Position numbers and translations under genes: made by a program. 64,000 bases of DNA from Tepiditoga spiralis (GTDB lineage Bacteria > Thermotogota > Thermotogae > Petrotogales > Petrotogaceae): the NCBI RefSeq assembly GCF_014701195.1, contig NZ_AP018712.1, positions 1,754,501 to 1,818,500 of the forward strand, read 5' to 3'. Positions 61,755 to 64,000 of this stretch are shown here, piece by piece; positions within the stretch are counted from its first letter, which is position 1, and every line of letters starts with the position of its first letter. The notes below the pieces were generated by a model. It was not told the DNA's origin, made no database searches, and saw nothing but the letters and a program-made list of their open reading frames with translations.

Positions 61755-62516
61755 ATGCTTAATATAAAAGATATAACTGTTAAATTTGGTGGATTAAAAG
61801 CTTTAGAAAATTTATCATTCACTATACAAAAAAATACAATACACTCTTTAATTGGACCAAACGGTGCTGGTAAAACAACTTTATTTAATGTTATAACAAG
61901 AATTATTAAACCAAACAAAGGAAATATTTTATTTAATAATGAATCGTTATTAAATTTAAAATCCAATGAAATAATCTATAAGGGGATAACAAGAACATTT
62001 CAAAATTTACAGCTGTTTAATTATATGAATGTTTATGAAAATATTTTATCTGGATACGTTCATACCTTTAATAAAAATTCTTTTAATGATAAAAAATTAA
62101 AATTAAAAGCATATGATGTCATTTTAGAAATTTCTGAATTGCTACAAATAAAAAACAGATTATTTTCTTATCCTTATCAATTATCTTATGGGATTTTAAA
62201 AAGAGTAGAAATAGCTCGTGCAATAGTTTCTAAACCTAGTTTAATACTTTTTGATGAACCTGCTGCAGGCTTAAATAATCAAGAAACTTCAGAAATTCTT
62301 TCCATTTTAAACTTATTAAAAAGTAAAGGAAAAACTATTTTACTTGTCGAACATGATATGTCTCTTGTAATGAAAGTTTCTGATGAAATAACGGTTATAA
62401 ACTTTGGTAAAAAAATTGCTGAAGGAGCACCAAATGAAATTTCTTTAAATGAAGAAGTAATAAATGTTTACTTGGGAGGAGGAAAAAATGTTAAAAAAAA
62501 TATTAGAAATAAATAA
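61755..62516 (+). CDS. livG: LIV-type ABC transporter ATPase LivG
   Basis: A 253-residue ATPase. Walker A is GPNGAGKTTLFN (about 36), the signature region is LSYGILKRVEIARAI (LSYG instead of LSGG) and Walker B is LILFDEPAAGLN, with the switch His in LVEHDMSL. The extra region after Walker A (ITRTFQNLQLF) is typical of LivG. AGAGGTGA precedes the ATG. Confidence 0.94.
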   Translation: MLNIKDITVKFGGLKALENLSFTIQKNTIHSLIGPNGAGKTTLFNVITRIIKPNKGNILFNNESLLNLKSNEIIYKGITRTFQNLQLFNYMNVYENILSGYVHTFNKNSFNDKKLKLKAYDVILEISELLQIKNRLFSYPYQLSYGILKRVEIARAIVSKPSLILFDEPAAGLNNQETSEILSILNLLKSKGKTILLVEHDMSLVMKVSDEITVINFGKKIAEGAPNEISLNEEVINVYLGGGKNVKKNIRNK

Positions 62517-63192
62517 CTTAATGGTCAACTATGGACAAGTTAAAGCTGTTAAAAATATTTCATTTGAAGTAAACAAAGGGGAAATTGTATCTATTTTGGG
62601 GTCAAATGGTGCAGGAAAGACTTCAACTCTTTTTGGAATAATGAATGTTGTAAAAAATAAAGGAAGAATAAAGTTTAAAGGTATCAATATATCAAATATA
62701 CCTACTTATAAAAGAGTTAAATCAGGATTGATTTTATGTCCAGAAAACAGAAGAGTATTTTATGAACTCTCTGTTGAAGAAAACTTAAAAATGGGGGCTT
62801 TTATTCGTGGAAACATCAAAAAAAATTTAAAAAAAGTTTATGACTTATTTCCAAAACTCTATGATAGAAAAAAACAAAATGCAGGATCTTTATCAGGAGG
62901 AGAGCAACAAATGCTTGCAATTGGACGTTCTTTAATGGGAGATCCAGAGTTATTTATGTTAGATGAACCTTCTCTTGGCTTAGCTCCAATAATAACAGAT
63001 GAAATTTTTAATATATTGTTAAAATTAAAAAAAGAAGGTATATCTATTTTATTAGTTGAACAAAATGCTATAAAATCTTTAGAAATAAGTGATAGAGCTT
63101 ATATTTTAGAAAATGGAAAAATTATTCAATCTGAAAATGCTAAGGAACTTTTAAATAATAAAAAGATCAAAAAAGCATATATTGGAATGTGA
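62488..63192 (+). CDS. livF: LIV-type ABC transporter ATPase LivF
   Basis: A 234-residue ATPase. Walker A is GSNGAGKTSTLFG, then CPENRRVFYELSVEENL, signature LSGGEQQMLAIGRSL, and Walker B LFMLDEPSLGLAP, with LLVEQNA. GGGAGGAGG before ATG 62488 decides the start against an in-frame upstream ATG at 62464. The gene overlaps livG by 29 bases. Confidence 0.94.
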   Translation: MLKKILEINNLMVNYGQVKAVKNISFEVNKGEIVSILGSNGAGKTSTLFGIMNVVKNKGRIKFKGINISNIPTYKRVKSGLILCPENRRVFYELSVEENLKMGAFIRGNIKKNLKKVYDLFPKLYDRKKQNAGSLSGGEQQMLAIGRSLMGDPELFMLDEPSLGLAPIITDEIFNILLKLKKEGISILLVEQNAIKSLEISDRAYILENGKIIQSENAKELLNNKKIKKAYIGM

Positions 63193-63201
63193 GGTGAACT
63201 T

Positions 63202-64000
63202 ATGTTAATATTACAAAGTGTAATTTTAGGTATACCACAAGGTGCTTTATATGGACTAATGGCCATTGGTATATCTTTAATATTTAAAACTGTTGGAGTA
63301 ATGAATTTTTCTCATGGACATGCAGGAATGATTGGGGCTTATGTTGCATTTTCATTATATTTAATAACAAATAATTTTTTTGTATCTATAATTTTAGCAA
63401 TAATTTTTGGATTCTCACTTGGACTATTAATAGAAAAATTTTTAATGAGGCCAATAAAACATTTATCTCATGGAGCTATGTTAATAATAACTTTGGGATT
63501 ATTAATGGTATTTGAAGGATTGGCAATAATGATATGGGGAACAGAATTTAAAGTATTACCAGAAATTATTTCTCTTCCACCAGTTATTTTAAATTTAAAA
63601 GAAAATATTTTAGTGATGCCCGGAAATGATATATTTATAAGTATAATAGCTATTTTTATTTCCTTAAGCCTTACAATATTTTTAAAGTTTACAAAAATTG
63701 GAACAGCCATAAGAGCTCGTTCTCAAGATGAAATAGGTTCTGATGTTGTTGGAATAAATGTAAATTTGGTTGATTCTATAGTTTGGGGAATTGGAATATC
63801 TATTTCAGTAATAGTTGCTATATTGATTTCACCAAAAACTTACGTTAATCCTAATATGATGGTTAATATGCAATTATATGGTTTTACTGCTGGTGTTATA
63901 GGAGGTTTTTCAAGTTTTTTTGGTGCAATAATTGGAGGGTTAATACTTGGAATATTAGAAAAAATAGTTGGAATGTATATTTCACCTGATTATCAATTAT
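63202..64000 (+). CDS. livH: LIV-type ABC transporter permease LivH (3' end outside the window)
   Basis: An open frame starts at ATG 63202, with GAGGTGA seven bases upstream, and runs off the window after 266 codons. The product is a membrane protein with LivH features: GIPQGALYGLMAIGISLIF, VGVMNFSHGHAGM, KIGTAIRARSQDEIGSDVVG (the EAA-like loop) and GFSSFFGAIIGG. The partner permease LivM is expected just outside. Confidence 0.92.
   Translation, partial: MLILQSVILGIPQGALYGLMAIGISLIFKTVGVMNFSHGHAGMIGAYVAFSLYLITNNFFVSIILAIIFGFSLGLLIEKFLMRPIKHLSHGAMLIITLGLLMVFEGLAIMIWGTEFKVLPEIISLPPVILNLKENILVMPGNDIFISIIAIFISLSLTIFLKFTKIGTAIRARSQDEIGSDVVGINVNLVDSIVWGIGISISVIVAILISPKTYVNPNMMVNMQLYGFTAGVIGGFSSFFGAIIGGLILGILEKIVGMYISPDYQL

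Noticed and set aside
1-64000. tRNA or rRNA genes
   Set aside because: No GC-rich cloverleaf-like or conserved rRNA stretch was found; the only GC-rich noncoding block is the FMN riboswitch.

Overview
The window is AT-rich (about 27-30% G+C by eye) and its genes are packed into operons with strong GGAGG-type ribosome binding sites. The gene set points to a low-GC member of the Thermotogota, most likely Petrotogales (Oceanotoga, Geotoga or Marinitoga relatives): NfnAB transhydrogenase, family-5 ABC importers sitting with glycosidases, M42 and M18 aminopeptidases, GlgX, and an energy-converting-hydrogenase-like membrane complex. The organism is inferred from gene content only; no rRNA or tRNA gene is present.

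Layout. 1-700: the tail of a probable nuclease gene cut by the terminal 76 bp of an IS256-type element, then IS debris and a 28-bp tandem duplication. 637-2947: nfnAB with promoter and terminator. 2977-7838 (minus): fhs-folD-M42 peptidase-M18 peptidase. 7996-10922 (minus): glgX and an orphan solute-binding protein. 11086-13000: a zinc-ribbon protein, a winged-helix-like protein, a CPBP membrane protease and an IS256 transposase relic. 13122-17427 (minus): aroH-aroF, a phosphotransferase, a histidine phosphatase and an AAA ATPase-nuclease. 17544-33365: two divergent operons for N-glycan use. 33436-41246 (minus): a six-subunit Ehr-type complex with a 22-residue leader ORF. 41339-44482: a sensor kinase and a HAD phosphatase. 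44410-47934 (minus): the ribDEBAH operon under an FMN riboswitch. 47951-48977: crcB, DUF190 and an unknown gene. 49103-49969: an AraC-GGDEF regulator. 50003-52299: an MFS gene destroyed by an IS256 element. 52297-55999 (minus): tldD-tldE and a 2-hydroxyacid dehydrogenase. 56239-64000: a KASIII/SDR/CoA-transferase/thiolase operon running into a LIV-type ABC importer cut by the window end.

The most interesting system is 17544-33365. A secreted GH85 endo-beta-N-acetylglucosaminidase with a PKD domain and four near-identical discoidin-like modules would release high-mannose glycans from glycoproteins. A family-5 ABC importer would bring the Man(n)GlcNAc product inside. A cytoplasmic GH38 alpha-mannosidase would trim it to Man-beta-1,4-GlcNAc, and a cytoplasmic GH130 phosphorylase would split that into Man-1-P and GlcNAc. 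A GntR/LacI-type regulator sits between the two operons, with two inverted repeats built from ATTGGTA half-sites placed on near-consensus divergent promoters. Each family is well known. Their assembly as a complete, single-regulator N-glycan pathway in this lineage is inference from gene order.

Second in interest is the Ehr-type complex at 33869-41063. Its large subunit has lost all four Ni-ligating cysteines, so it should not be a hydrogenase, and its ferredoxin and NuoB-like subunits are fused. Other points of note are a FolD with three of the usual catalytic residues substituted, a rib-operon terminator buried in an opposing gene, two leader-sized ORFs with good ribosome binding sites, and three IS256 footprints of different age.
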